Of a stretch of 24,128 bases of DNA, positions 7,498 through 15,888 are shown piece after piece; the first letter of the stretch is position 1; every line of letters begins with the position of its first letter. This DNA is from an uncultured Akkermansia sp. (GTDB taxonomy: Bacteria; Verrucomicrobiota; Verrucomicrobiia; Verrucomicrobiales; Akkermansiaceae). Location of the stretch: the NCBI GenBank assembly GCA_900766865.1, contig CAAFXA010000322.1, forward strand, positions 1-24,128. The letters run 5' to 3'. Under the pieces are notes generated by a model. It made no database searches. It worked only from the letters and a program-made list of their open reading frames with translations, and was not told the origin of the DNA. The translations under genes were made by a program, and so were the position numbers.

Positions 7498-7905
7498 ATG
7501 AAATACAGTATACCGACGGCTATTTTTGCAGGCATGATGACGGCCAGCATAGTGCAGGCCTCTATACCCAGGGAGGTAGACCAGGCCTTTGCGACCTATA
7601 CCGCCATTCCCGCAACATTAGTACCAGTGCTGGAAAAAGTCGTAGACCGCAAGAGTGCGGAAACCGCTGCCCCCAAACTGCGCACCGAGCTGATAACGCT
7701 TTATAAAAACCGCTCGGAACTGGAGAAAATTCAAACTCTCAGTCCCGCAGTAAAGGCGGAAGTGCTGCAGAAGTACGAAATGGACATGCGACGCAGCTGG
7801 GGCCAGGTGTATGAACAGATTTTCCGGCTCCAGAAGGCACAATGCTATGGTTCTGTCAACTTTTACAGAGAATTTCAGACATTATGCATGATGCTCAACA
7901 AATAA
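7498..7905 (+). CDS. Small exported protein, member 1 of a five-gene family
   Basis: Unrecognised 135-residue protein with a signal peptide (cleavage after IVQA, about residue 21) and a mostly helical mature part. Residues 44-57 (VLEKVVDRKSAETA) carry the motif x-L-x-[KR]-[VI]-x-[DN]-x-x-[ST]-A-x-x-A shared with four other exported proteins of this window. The C-terminal CYGSVNF (116-122) matches the GS motif of the proteins at 7884 and 12271. Its stop overlaps the start of the next family member by 22 nt. The ATG lies only 10 nt beyond a terminator and no convincing promoter fits in that space, so the operon may depend on readthrough or on a promoter inside the upstream gene. No Shine-Dalgarno is seen. 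Confidence 0.78.
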   Translation: MKYSIPTAIFAGMMTASIVQASIPREVDQAFATYTAIPATLVPVLEKVVDRKSAETAAPKLRTELITLYKNRSELEKIQTLSPAVKAEVLQKYEMDMRRSWGQVYEQIFRLQKAQCYGSVNFYREFQTLCMMLNK

Positions 7906-8399
7906 GCTTTACCAGTGCCGTGTTACTGCTGCTGACGGCAGCCGCCGCAACAGCACAGGAACAACCGCAGCTCATCCCGGCACCACAGCCCTCCCCCACG
8001 CCACCGGTTCCGCAGCAGGAGGAGGTCGCAGAGGAGCCTGCACCAGCGCCAAAAGCGGAAGAGCCGTCTCCCGGAGAGGTGCGTATACGCGCCGGCATAG
8101 TCCTGCTCGGCGTTCTGCACGACACACTGGCTCGTATCCAGAACACAGAGACAGCAGAAGCCGCCGTGCCGGACATTATGCGTATATCCCGCGAGCTACA
8201 GGTTTGGGGACAGGGGTTCGCAGCACTGCCGCCGCTGGATGAAACAACCCAAAGCGATTACGAAAAAAAATACCTACCCATCATTAACAAGATTAACGAG
8301 AGCATACGTATTCAGGCAGAACGTGTAGCAGCTGCGGAATTCTATGGTTCTGAAAACCTCCCGGCGGCGCTTGTTCGCCTCGTCAACTCTGTACAGTAA
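7884..8399 (+). CDS. Small exported protein, member 2 of the family, with Pro/Ala/Glu linker
   Basis: The frame opens at 7842, but ATG 7884 is chosen because it gives a proper signal peptide (MHDAQQISFTSAVLLLLTAAAATA, cleavage about residue 24). The product is 171 residues. Residues 25-65 are a Pro/Glu/Ala-rich linker, followed by a helical domain. TLARIQNTETAEAA (81-94) is the shared family motif and FYGSENLPAAL (153-163) the shared GS motif. The start lies inside the 3' end of member 1, so translation may be coupled. The GH110 glycosidase follows after 11 nt. Function unknown. Confidence 0.75.
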   Translation: MHDAQQISFTSAVLLLLTAAAATAQEQPQLIPAPQPSPTPPVPQQEEVAEEPAPAPKAEEPSPGEVRIRAGIVLLGVLHDTLARIQNTETAEAAVPDIMRISRELQVWGQGFAALPPLDETTQSDYEKKYLPIINKINESIRIQAERVAAAEFYGSENLPAALVRLVNSVQ

Positions 8400-8410
8400 C
8401 CTTTTAACAC

Positions 8411-10441
8411 ATGCACAAAATAATTCCTGTCACTTTTCTGTTAGCGTCAATGCAGATTTCTGCCCAGGAGGCTGTTAAAGATAATTGGTCGGAACTGACA
8501 TCAGGTCGCTGCATGATAGCTCTGAATGTTCCGGAGGCAAATACTTCTGTACTTGTCGGCAAAGCACCGGCGGCAGAAGGTACTTTCCGGATTCTGGATG
8601 GTAGCGTTGTGCTCTGGGAAGGCCGCAGTGGGGAAGCGTTTCGGATAAAGCCTTACTCTAAAAAGGTATATCTGGTTAGCGAACCTGTAAAAAATGCCCA
8701 GTGGCAGGAATTAAAATGGGAGGAAAACTTTGCTCCCCTGCCCAAGCCCGACAAGAAGCACACATGGGGAGAAAACAGCAATTGGTGTTCTCACATTAAG
8801 CTGCAACCAGACACTGGCAAAGACAGCGGCCCAGCCATGCGAGAATTGTTGAGCGCTGCCGCATCTCAATCGCTCAGCGGCTCTACTGTGACACTCGAGT
8901 TACCCAAGGGGGAATACCACTTCTACCCGGATGGAGCTCTGCGCATGAGTTATTACATCTCCAACCACGACCAGCAGGACATTCAGCCTGTGGGGCTCCC
9001 CATTGTCGGACAACAGGGAATTTCCATCAATGGTAATGGTTCAACTTTCGTCTTCCATGGCAGGATGCAGCCGGTTCTTGTGATGGACAGCGAGAATGTC
9101 TCCCTCAGCAATATCACCATCCGGCACGATAATCCGTATTACAACGAAGGAAAGATTGTTGAAATCAAGGATGGCACCACAACGCTGGAATTCCCACGAC
9201 AGTTCAAATGGGAAATCAAAAATGGGAACTACTACCTGACCGGTGATGGCACCCCCAAACCAGCCAATGCCGTTCTTGCCTTTCAGCAGGACGGACAGAT
9301 GGTTCCGACCGGACGCTACGGCGACATTGGATGGTCGCGGCAAGCTAAGCAGACCGGGCCGAACCGCGTGAAGTTCTTTACAGATGCCTCAAAACAAGGC
9401 TTGAAGGAAGGACACATTCTGGTAGTGCGGCACTATGGGCGCCCCCATCCGGCCATGGTTCTCTATCGAGCAAACGATACAGTTCTCAATAATGTCGTTT
9501 TCCAGGACAGCCAGGGCATGGCCCTCGTTGCCCAGCGCAGCCGCAATATCACTATTAATGGAGGCGGCTGCATCTGTGCCCCCGGTCGTGTCTACACCGT
9601 ATCGGCAGATGCAACCCACTTCTCCAACTGTGCTGGCACTATCAACGTCCATGGAGCCCTCTACGAAGGTATGATGGATGACGCCATCAATGTGCATTCC
9701 ACCTGCCTGGCTATCGACAAAGTCATCAGCAGAAAAGAAATCATCGCGCGCTACCAACATGTGCAAGCCATTGGATTCGAGACTTTCCTGCCCGGAGAAA
9801 AGGTTCAGTTCATCAAAGGCAAAACACTGGAAAACCACACACAACCCGGTAAGGTTGTCTCCGTAGAGAAGATTGATGAGCGACGCCTGCGCATTGTACT
9901 CGAAGAACCCATGCCCGAGGATATCAGTGAGGGAGATGCCATCGAAAATGGGGACTGGTATCCAGCGGTGAATTTCATTGGTTGCACAGTACGCCACAAT
10001 CGGGCGCGAGGCTCACTCTTCACCACGCCGAAACCGGTACTGGTAAAGGACTGCAACTTCGTAGCCTCTCACGGCTCGGCCATTTTGCTGGCAGGTGATG
10101 CACAGGGATGGTATGAAAGCGGGCGCTGCCTGGACGTCAGAATCATCAACAACCTCTTCGACCACAATCTCACTGCCCGCTATCAATTCACCGAGGCCAT
10201 CATCTCCATTTATCCGGAGGTCAAAGAACCAGAGAAACAGACCGAGCGTTACCATCGCAACATCCTCATTGAAGGAAATACCTTCCTGACTCACCATGTA
10301 CCCCTCATCTACGCCATCTCTGCGGACAATCTCATCTTCCGCAACAATGTGGTGAAATATGATAATAAATATCCCGGTATAAACAGTGGCAAGACCTACA
10401 TTCTTAAACACTGCGGAAAAACAGACCTGCAAAAACTCTGA
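8411..10441 (+). CDS. Exported GH110 alpha-1,3-galactosidase candidate
   Basis: Exported glycoside hydrolase of 676 residues. GH110 enzymes release alpha-1,3-linked galactose, for example from blood-group B type or linear alpha-Gal ends of mucin glycans. The signal peptide MHKIIPVTFLLASMQISA is followed by a beta-rich N-domain, then a right-handed parallel beta-helix with repeated short strands (for example INGNGSTFVFHGR, NITINGGGCICAPG, NILIEGNTF). The diagnostic segment is SADATHFSNC followed by ALYEGMMDDAINVH. The three acidic residues D400, D423 and D424 keep the spacing I recall for the proposed catalytic Asp triad of a characterised GH110 (321/344/345). It sits between small exported proteins and an rRNA methyltransferase, 11 and 9 nt away, without a clear glycan-utilisation locus. 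Another beta-helix glycosidase is possible but less likely. Confidence 0.82.
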   Translation: MHKIIPVTFLLASMQISAQEAVKDNWSELTSGRCMIALNVPEANTSVLVGKAPAAEGTFRILDGSVVLWEGRSGEAFRIKPYSKKVYLVSEPVKNAQWQELKWEENFAPLPKPDKKHTWGENSNWCSHIKLQPDTGKDSGPAMRELLSAAASQSLSGSTVTLELPKGEYHFYPDGALRMSYYISNHDQQDIQPVGLPIVGQQGISINGNGSTFVFHGRMQPVLVMDSENVSLSNITIRHDNPYYNEGKIVEIKDGTTTLEFPRQFKWEIKNGNYYLTGDGTPKPANAVLAFQQDGQMVPTGRYGDIGWSRQAKQTGPNRVKFFTDASKQGLKEGHILVVRHYGRPHPAMVLYRANDTVLNNVVFQDSQGMALVAQRSRNITINGGGCICAPGRVYTVSADATHFSNCAGTINVHGALYEGMMDDAINVHSTCLAIDKVISRKEIIARYQHVQAIGFETFLPGEKVQFIKGKTLENHTQPGKVVSVEKIDERRLRIVLEEPMPEDISEGDAIENGDWYPAVNFIGCTVRHNRARGSLFTTPKPVLVKDCNFVASHGSAILLAGDAQGWYESGRCLDVRIINNLFDHNLTARYQFTEAIISIYPEVKEPEKQTERYHRNILIEGNTFLTHHVPLIYAISADNLIFRNNVVKYDNKYPGINSGKTYILKHCGKTDLQKL

Positions 10442-10450
10442 TACAAGCTC

Positions 10451-11068
10451 ATGGCAAAGAAATTCAGCGAACACACAGCCCGCGCCAATAAACACACAGC
10501 CAGGCCAGAAGGCAAACAACAGCAGCAGCGCTTTGAAAAAGCCCCCACTCGTACTGTTGTGAAAGCTCTGGATGAGGGGGCACTGCAGGATATCCTCGAA
10601 GCTCAGCCTCAGGGGCTTTATCTGGTACTGGACTGCGTACAGGACCCGCACAATCTGGGCGCCATTCTGCGCACAGCAGACGGCGCCGGTGTTGCAGCAG
10701 TCATTACCCCGAAGGATAAGTCCGTTGGCATCACAGAAACAGTTCTCCGTGTTTCTGTGGGTGCTGCGGAAAAAGTTCCTTTCGTGCAGGTTACAAATCT
10801 TGCCCGAACCATGAAGGCGATGAAGGATGCGGGAATCTGGTTTGTAGGCACTTCGGACCATGGCGACCGAGAGCTCTACGACATGGACCTCAAGGGAGGC
10901 ATTGCTATTGTCATGGGAGCGGAAGGCGATGGAATGCGTCGTCTGACAGAAGAAAACTGTGATTTTCTGATACGCATTCCTATGTTTGGCAGCGTTCCCT
11001 GCCTCAACGTATCGGTTGCAACCGGGGTGTGCCTGTATGAAGCTGTGCGTCAGCGAAATGTAAAATAA
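10451..11068 (+). CDS. rlmB: RlmB-like 23S rRNA 2'-O-methyltransferase (SpoU/TrmH, SPOUT)
   Basis: SAM-dependent 2'-O-ribose methyltransferase of the SPOUT class; RlmB methylates G2251 in the peptidyl-transferase loop. All three motifs are present: motif 1 [16 protein letters not shown] (65-80), motif 2 [14 protein letters not shown] (153-166) and motif 3 [17 protein letters not shown] (176-192), which form the trefoil knot. The ending CLYEAVRQR is nearly identical to that of E. coli RlmB. At 205 residues it is shorter than the usual 240-250: the N-terminal substrate-binding domain is replaced by about 30 basic, Gln-rich residues. It could therefore be a tRNA or other rRNA 2'-O-methyltransferase. 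It begins 9 nt after the glycosidase with no Shine-Dalgarno. Confidence 0.85.
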   Translation: MAKKFSEHTARANKHTARPEGKQQQQRFEKAPTRTVVKALDEGALQDILEAQPQGLYLVLDCVQDPHNLGAILRTADGAGVAAVITPKDKSVGITETVLRVSVGAAEKVPFVQVTNLARTMKAMKDAGIWFVGTSDHGDRELYDMDLKGGIAIVMGAEGDGMRRLTEENCDFLIRIPMFGSVPCLNVSVATGVCLYEAVRQRNVK

Positions 11069-11078
11069 GATTTTGCGG

Positions 11079-11870
11079 ATGCCCACCATAAGAGACATCA
11101 ACCCGGAGCCAGGCAAAGTAGTGCGATTCATCTCGGATTTGCACTACGGCCACGAACGCTGCGAAGCGCCGGCACCGGCAGAGCTGGCAGAGAAACTTCT
11201 GTCCGGCATCGATATTCTGGTGGTTGCGGGGGATTTGGCAGAAACCCGCCCGGGCGCGTGGCAAGAGCGAGGGGAAGCGCTGCGAACGCAGCTGAGGGCA
11301 GAATGCCAGAGTCGAAGTGTGGAGTTGGTGGAAATTGCGGGGAATCATGACCCCGACACCGATTGCCTGATGGTGAACTTCTGGGAAGGTCGTGTTGTTG
11401 CCATGCATGGGCATGCCCTCTATAAAGAGGTAGCCCCCTGGGGATGGGAGTACCTGAGGCACAAGGAAGCTTGTCGGCAGCTCATTCGCACAACACCACA
11501 CACTCAACTGGCTGAGCGCCTGGAACTCTCCCGCAAAATGAGCCTTCTTCTGGAGCCAGTTATGCGCAGGGAAAACATTCGCAACAAATATATCCGTGGC
11601 TTTCTTCACTGTTTCTGGCCACCCCAGCGCCCATGGAACATTGTTTCCAGCTGGTTGAATTGTGCCCGAAAGGCCGAAGAATTTTCCCGTACCTACTTTC
11701 CCCTGGCAGAAGTGGTCATTCTGGGACACTTTCACCGCTCAGGTAAATGGACGTTCGGCAAGCGCAGCATCTTCAATTGCGGAGCCTGGTTTAAACACGC
11801 CACCCCTTATTGTGTGGATATGAAAGACGCACAGGTGCTGGCTTATACAAAACTTCCCGCCACCAGATAA
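11079..11870 (+). CDS. Calcineurin-type metallophosphoesterase
   Basis: Two-metal phosphoesterase of 263 residues from ATG 11079; an in-frame TTG at 11073 would add two residues. The full ligand set is visible: SDLHYGH (D20, H22), VVAGDLAE (D52), GNHD (N89/H90), MHGH (H110/H112) and LGHFH (H217/H219). The order resembles LpxH-type UDP-2,3-diacylglucosamine hydrolases of lipid A synthesis, but there is no lpx context and the insert of about 100 residues between the fourth and last motif (with WPPQRPW) is not one I recognise, so the substrate is left open. It lies 10 nt after rlmB and 6 nt before the glycosyltransferase remnant, and is probably cotranscribed. Confidence 0.85.
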   Translation: MPTIRDINPEPGKVVRFISDLHYGHERCEAPAPAELAEKLLSGIDILVVAGDLAETRPGAWQERGEALRTQLRAECQSRSVELVEIAGNHDPDTDCLMVNFWEGRVVAMHGHALYKEVAPWGWEYLRHKEACRQLIRTTPHTQLAERLELSRKMSLLLEPVMRRENIRNKYIRGFLHCFWPPQRPWNIVSSWLNCARKAEEFSRTYFPLAEVVILGHFHRSGKWTFGKRSIFNCGAWFKHATPYCVDMKDAQVLAYTKLPATR

Positions 11871-11876
11871 ACAAAC

Positions 11877-12281
11877 ATGCAACTTTTATCTCTGGTCGTT
11901 CCTTGTTACAACGAAAAAGATGCGCTCTTTCCATTTATGGAAGAGTTGGAACAAATTCTGAAGTGGTCTTTCTGGAAGCTTGTAAAATACTCGATAGAGG
12001 GCATTGTTTCCTTCACCACCCTGCCATTGAAACTGGCCGCCCTGCTGGGCACACTGTTCATCTTTATAGCAGTTGCTGTTATCATTGCTCTGGCAATACG
12101 CCAGTACCTGTACCATAACTCCGTAGATGGGTGGACATCGCTGGTTTGTATTTTGTTTTTACTGAGTGGCATCCAACTCTTCTGCATGGGTATTTTCGGT
12201 CAGTATCTGGCCAAGATGTACATGGAAATCAAGCGACGTCCTCACTATATCATATCAGAAAGTTCAGATAATGAAAAATAA
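11877..12281 (+). pseudogene. Family 2 glycosyltransferase with in-frame internal deletion
   Basis: The 134-residue frame joins the first 28 residues of a DPM1/GtrB-like family 2 glycosyltransferase (LLSLVVPCYNEKDA, start of the GT-A nucleotide-binding fold) directly to its C-terminal part: KWSFWKLVKYSIEGIVSF, two transmembrane helices (about 56-79 and 88-110) and the typical end GQYLAKMYMEIKRRPHYII. Full-length relatives have about 300-320 residues, so about 180 are missing, including the DxD metal site and the acceptor region. The apparent joint is at about 11960/11961 and keeps frame. A polyprenyl-phosphate sugar transferase cannot work this way, although the membrane part might persist as a small protein. 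A chimeric assembly is a real alternative. The 3' end overlaps the next start by 11 nt. Confidence 0.75.
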
Positions 12282-12753
12282 AGCACTGTATCCGGCCGTT
12301 GCCATTATCATGCTGCTCAGCAATGTGTATGCGGAGCAGCAAAGCGAAAACACGCCAGCGGTAGTCGCCTCTCAGGAAGAGGCGCTCGGGCAGACAGCCG
12401 CCCCCTGGCTGAACATCGCACTGGAGCGCATCCTTACCTATGACAAATTAGCTTCCGTCCTCGAAAAAGTGAATGATAAAATCACAGCAGAGGCAGCTGT
12501 AGCAGAGACCCAAAGCATTATAGAACTACTGAAGGAGCTGAATAAAAAAGAAATGGCACTGGCTGTACCCACGGAGGAAGTAGCAGCCTATGTGGAGGCG
12601 CAGCTGTTGGATACAGATATCGCCGACCTGAGCGAACGCGTTATCACCAAGGTCATTGAGCTTCTCGCTCAGACCGACCCGCCCTGCCACGGCAGCAGAG
12701 AGCTCAGCAATGCACTCTACGCATTTTCAGAGATGATTATGGCAACGGAATAA
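12271..12753 (+). CDS. Small exported protein, member 3 of the family
   Basis: The frame opens at 12166, but ATG 12271 is chosen because it begins a clear signal peptide (MKNKALYPAVAIIMLLSNVYA, cleavage about residue 21). The product is 160 residues and mostly helical. VLEKVNDKITAEAA (63-76) is the family motif, closest to that of member 1, and CHGSRELSNAL (139-149) is the GS motif. The start overlaps the glycosyltransferase remnant by 11 nt and the stop runs 17 bp into the convergent comEC gene. Function unknown; the first acidic stretch after cleavage may be disordered. Confidence 0.77.
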   Translation: MKNKALYPAVAIIMLLSNVYAEQQSENTPAVVASQEEALGQTAAPWLNIALERILTYDKLASVLEKVNDKITAEAAVAETQSIIELLKELNKKEMALAVPTEEVAAYVEAQLLDTDIADLSERVITKVIELLAQTDPPCHGSRELSNALYAFSEMIMATE

Positions 12754-14767
12754 GAGGTGTCTCTTCCGTTACCCTCAGCACTTCCACAGAGCCCGGGAGT
12801 TGAGAAACCAGGCGCTCTGGAACGTCCGGCAGCAGTAAGCAACGGCTTACCTTCATATTCTCTATCAGTTGCAGGATGTCGACAGGCAGTTCCCTGTTAT
12901 ACCCCAGAATAAGCCAATCTGCCCCCTTCCCCACATCTGGAGGCAGGGAGGCCACAGTCAGCGAATCGGCGTCTCCAATATACAACACCCGCTTATTTGG
13001 TGCCTGCCAATAGACTACAGAATCCCTGCCAGCAGCTGGAAGCGCCGGAGGATAAACCGAAAATTTCCCGGCCGGGGTGAACACATGGCGAATGTTGCGC
13101 AGGCGAGAAACTTGAATAACTCTCAGTTCCGGCCAACTTTCCTTCAGCACAGAAGCCCCGTTATCTCCATCCTTTGTTACAAGTACCGCCGGACTAAATC
13201 CACCAAAAAACAGTACAGGTTCTGTACGAAATCGGGCAGTAGCCATACTGCCACACCCGATCACCACACCAGGATTACCCAGTACTACAAAACTTTCATC
13301 AAATCCCAGGTGACACACCTGCGCAGCATCTTGTGACTGGGGCGGCTGGCACGACATGTAGGCCATAGGAAGGCCACCAAAAAATGAGCAAACCGCTATC
13401 AAACAAGAACTGCACTGCAACGCCACCCACTGCAAAGCGCCCCCCAGCCAGGGGATTCCCCCAGCCAGCGCCGTCAGCAATCCACTACCCATCACAAAGG
13501 GTAACAAGGGTGCTATGGCTATATTGGTGAGGTAACTGTAAGGTGTAACGGTACGGAAAAAACACAGAGTAATCGGCAACGATACAAGCCAGGCTGAGAG
13601 AGAAACAATAACAGTGCCGCGAATAGCAGAATCCGCTACAAAAAGCCAACGCTGCCAGCGGTTATACAAACGCAGGGGCAGATAGGAATCCGGAGACAGC
13701 CACGGGCCGGAATTCATACACCATTTTATCCCAAGACCTATACCAGCATAGACAGCAAAGGAAAGGATGAAACCGGCATTATGCCACTGCCAGGGCGACC
13801 AGAGCAGCACAAGCAGAGCAGCAAAGCTCCATATATTCAGCATACTCACGCGGCGACGCAGTTCCAGCCCCACAAGCGACAGTGCAATCATCAGATACGC
13901 CCGCAGCGCAGGTACGGCAAGCCCCGTCACAAACACATATGCACCGACAACAACAAGAACCATCACTGCCCTCGTACGTGGACTGAGATGGAACAAATAC
14001 GCCAGCATGTAAAGAAACCCGGCCACAATACCTACATGCAACCCACTCACAGCAAAAGCATGCAGACAGCCCCCCCTCTTAAAAATATTGAGCGTAGGTT
14101 GTTCGGCCAAACTTTTATCGCCCAGAGCCAGGGCACACAGCACCTGGTGGCGTGCATCAGCCGTCTCCAACTCCGGCATAATATTCTCCACCAGCTTACG
14201 CCGGACAGCCTCTGCAGCCCCCAACATGGCCAACCATCCATGAGAAGGGCCTATGTACTCGCTGCGCAACACTGTCAGATTCGCAGCCAGCCCCTGGCTA
14301 TGCATCCAGGCAGCTGTGTCAAACATGCCTTCTACGGGGGCTTTCTGCACATCGCGAGCCTCCGCCGTAACACGGAGTCTGTCTCCAGTTTTGTAATCAA
14401 GCTCCCCACGCAAAACAACACGCACCCCCATGAGCCCGGTGTTCAGAATACAGCCGCGCGACAGCACTCTCTCCACTGTTCCTTCCAGGTGGACATGCCC
14501 CTGTGTTACCAGCGTCTCCTGTAAGTTCTGTTCTTTCTGTTGCAGGATATCGCGGTGAACAAGAGCTATACACACACACAGCAGAATGCAAAAGAAAATA
14601 CGGTGCAATTTCAGAATATGAGCCGAGGCAATGGCTGCGATACACAGAATCCACCAATTACCACCACCGAGAGCACCCGCGACGCCCAGCAACGGCAGGA
14701 ACAGAGGAGCCCCGATAAACAGGCGCCTCACAGCCCTTGCCAGAACATCATCAGGTGCAGCAGACAT
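12737..14767 (-). CDS. comEC: ComEC/Rec2 DNA-import channel protein with degenerate C-terminal domain
   Basis: Inner-membrane channel that carries single-stranded DNA into the cytosol during transformation. The 676-residue product starts at ATG 14767, overlapping the nifS stop by one base (TGATG); a TTG one codon earlier is less likely. The order is two or three N-terminal membrane helices (15-70), an OB-like soluble region (about 85-170) and the competence domain with ALALGDKSL and HAFAVSGLHVGIVAGF, followed by about seven further helices to residue 480. The last 180 residues match the position of the beta-lactamase-like domain of ComEC, but the HxHxDH metal motif is absent; only IGDADS and WLILGYNREL recall it. 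It is last in the minus-strand series and its 3' end overlaps a convergent gene by 17 bp. Confidence 0.9.
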   Translation of the reverse strand: MSAAPDDVLARAVRRLFIGAPLFLPLLGVAGALGGGNWWILCIAAIASAHILKLHRIFFCILLCVCIALVHRDILQQKEQNLQETLVTQGHVHLEGTVERVLSRGCILNTGLMGVRVVLRGELDYKTGDRLRVTAEARDVQKAPVEGMFDTAAWMHSQGLAANLTVLRSEYIGPSHGWLAMLGAAEAVRRKLVENIMPELETADARHQVLCALALGDKSLAEQPTLNIFKRGGCLHAFAVSGLHVGIVAGFLYMLAYLFHLSPRTRAVMVLVVVGAYVFVTGLAVPALRAYLMIALSLVGLELRRRVSMLNIWSFAALLVLLWSPWQWHNAGFILSFAVYAGIGLGIKWCMNSGPWLSPDSYLPLRLYNRWQRWLFVADSAIRGTVIVSLSAWLVSLPITLCFFRTVTPYSYLTNIAIAPLLPFVMGSGLLTALAGGIPWLGGALQWVALQCSSCLIAVCSFFGGLPMAYMSCQPPQSQDAAQVCHLGFDESFVVLGNPGVVIGCGSMATARFRTEPVLFFGGFSPAVLVTKDGDNGASVLKESWPELRVIQVSRLRNIRHVFTPAGKFSVYPPALPAAGRDSVVYWQAPNKRVLYIGDADSLTVASLPPDVGKGADWLILGYNRELPVDILQLIENMKVSRCLLLPDVPERLVSQLPGSVEVLRVTEETPLIPLP

Positions 14768-15885
14768 CAACGGTAGACCATCACAGGCCCGGTAACAGAG
14801 GACTGTACTGAGCGCACCTTACGCACAGCTGCAATGAAAATGCGAGCAGCCTCATCCACCTCCGTCTCAGTCGTATAACGGCTCATGGAGAAACGCAGGC
14901 TTTCGCGAATCTCCCTGTCAGCCAGCCCCATCGCCTTCAGCACATGGCTGGGCTCCGGTTCTGAGCTGGTGCAGGCAGAGCCAGTGGAGCACAACAGGCC
15001 TGCGGGCTCCAGTAAGAGAGAAAGAGACTCTGCACTGCAGCCGGGAACTCGCATATTGAGGACATGAGGCAAGCGGCGAGCCGTTCCGCCATTCACAACA
15101 ATATCAATTCCAGCTTCCCGCAGTCGGGACTCGAAACGAGCCCGCAGCTCAGCCAATGCTTCATATTGAGAGGCTGCAGCCAGTGCCATCTCGGCCGCCA
15201 TACCAAATCCTATGATACCAGGCACATTTTCCGTTCCTGCGCGCCTGTAATCCTCCTGTGCTCCACCTGTCAGATAGGGGCGAAACTCCACGCCTCGGCG
15301 CACATACAAGCACCCCACGCCTTTGGGCCCGTGAATTTTATGCGCAGAGGCAGATGCAAAATCCACAGGATACTCATGCAAACGGACAGGCACCTTACCA
15401 GCCGCCTGCACAACATCCACATGCACCCGTGCACCAGCCTCGGCCGCAGAACTTGCCAGGGAACGAACGGGTTGTAATACGCCAGTCTCGTGATTCGCCC
15501 AGGCAAAACTCACAGCATCACATCCCTCCAGAGCCTCCTTCCACTCCGGCAGATCCGCCACACCATTGGGCAGTACAGGAGCAGCCTCCCCCCTTATCGT
15601 GCGCAGAGTAGCAGGATGCTCCGTTGCGAGTGTCAGCACCCGAGAAAACGGAGCCAGCGCTGCATTTGTTGCCTCCGTACCACCGGCTGTAAAAATAATC
15701 TCATCGGGATGCACCGAGAAGAGAGCCGCGACCTGCTCTCTGGCGTGCTCAATTGCACGGCGCACTCCTTTTGCCGCGCCATACGCTGCAGAAGGGTTGT
15801 AGAACTGCTCCTTCAGATAAGGCAACATCGCCTCCAGCACTTCAGGTGCAAGAGGCGTTGTAGCGTTGTTATCCCAGTAAATCAT
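14767..15885 (-). CDS. Cysteine desulfurase, NifS/IscS type
   Basis: PLP enzyme of 372 residues that takes sulfur from cysteine to form a persulfide for Fe-S clusters or thio-modification. It opens with MIYWDNNATTPLAPEV. PLP-site residues are visible: H90 (EHPA), D157 (VDVVQ) and the Schiff-base lysine K183 in SASAHKIHGPKGVG. The catalytic loop STGSACTSSEPEPSHVL carries C305 in a long, flexible loop as in NifS/IscS (class I). GGAQEDYRRAGTEN is the typical GGGQE-R-GTEN motif. No scaffold gene (iscU/nifU) is adjacent, so the sulfur acceptor is unknown. It begins 3 nt after the preceding gene and overlaps comEC by 1 nt. Confidence 0.93.
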   Translation of the reverse strand: MIYWDNNATTPLAPEVLEAMLPYLKEQFYNPSAAYGAAKGVRRAIEHAREQVAALFSVHPDEIIFTAGGTEATNAALAPFSRVLTLATEHPATLRTIRGEAAPVLPNGVADLPEWKEALEGCDAVSFAWANHETGVLQPVRSLASSAAEAGARVHVDVVQAAGKVPVRLHEYPVDFASASAHKIHGPKGVGCLYVRRGVEFRPYLTGGAQEDYRRAGTENVPGIIGFGMAAEMALAAASQYEALAELRARFESRLREAGIDIVVNGGTARRLPHVLNMRVPGCSAESLSLLLEPAGLLCSTGSACTSSEPEPSHVLKAMGLADREIRESLRFSMSRYTTETEVDEAARIFIAAVRKVRSVQSSVTGPVMVYR

Positions 15886-15888
15886 GAG

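Noticed and set aside
10013..11131. 372-codon minus-strand frame antisense to the glycosidase end and rlmB
   Set aside because: Both opposite-strand genes have conserved catalytic motifs over the same bases, and this frame shows none.
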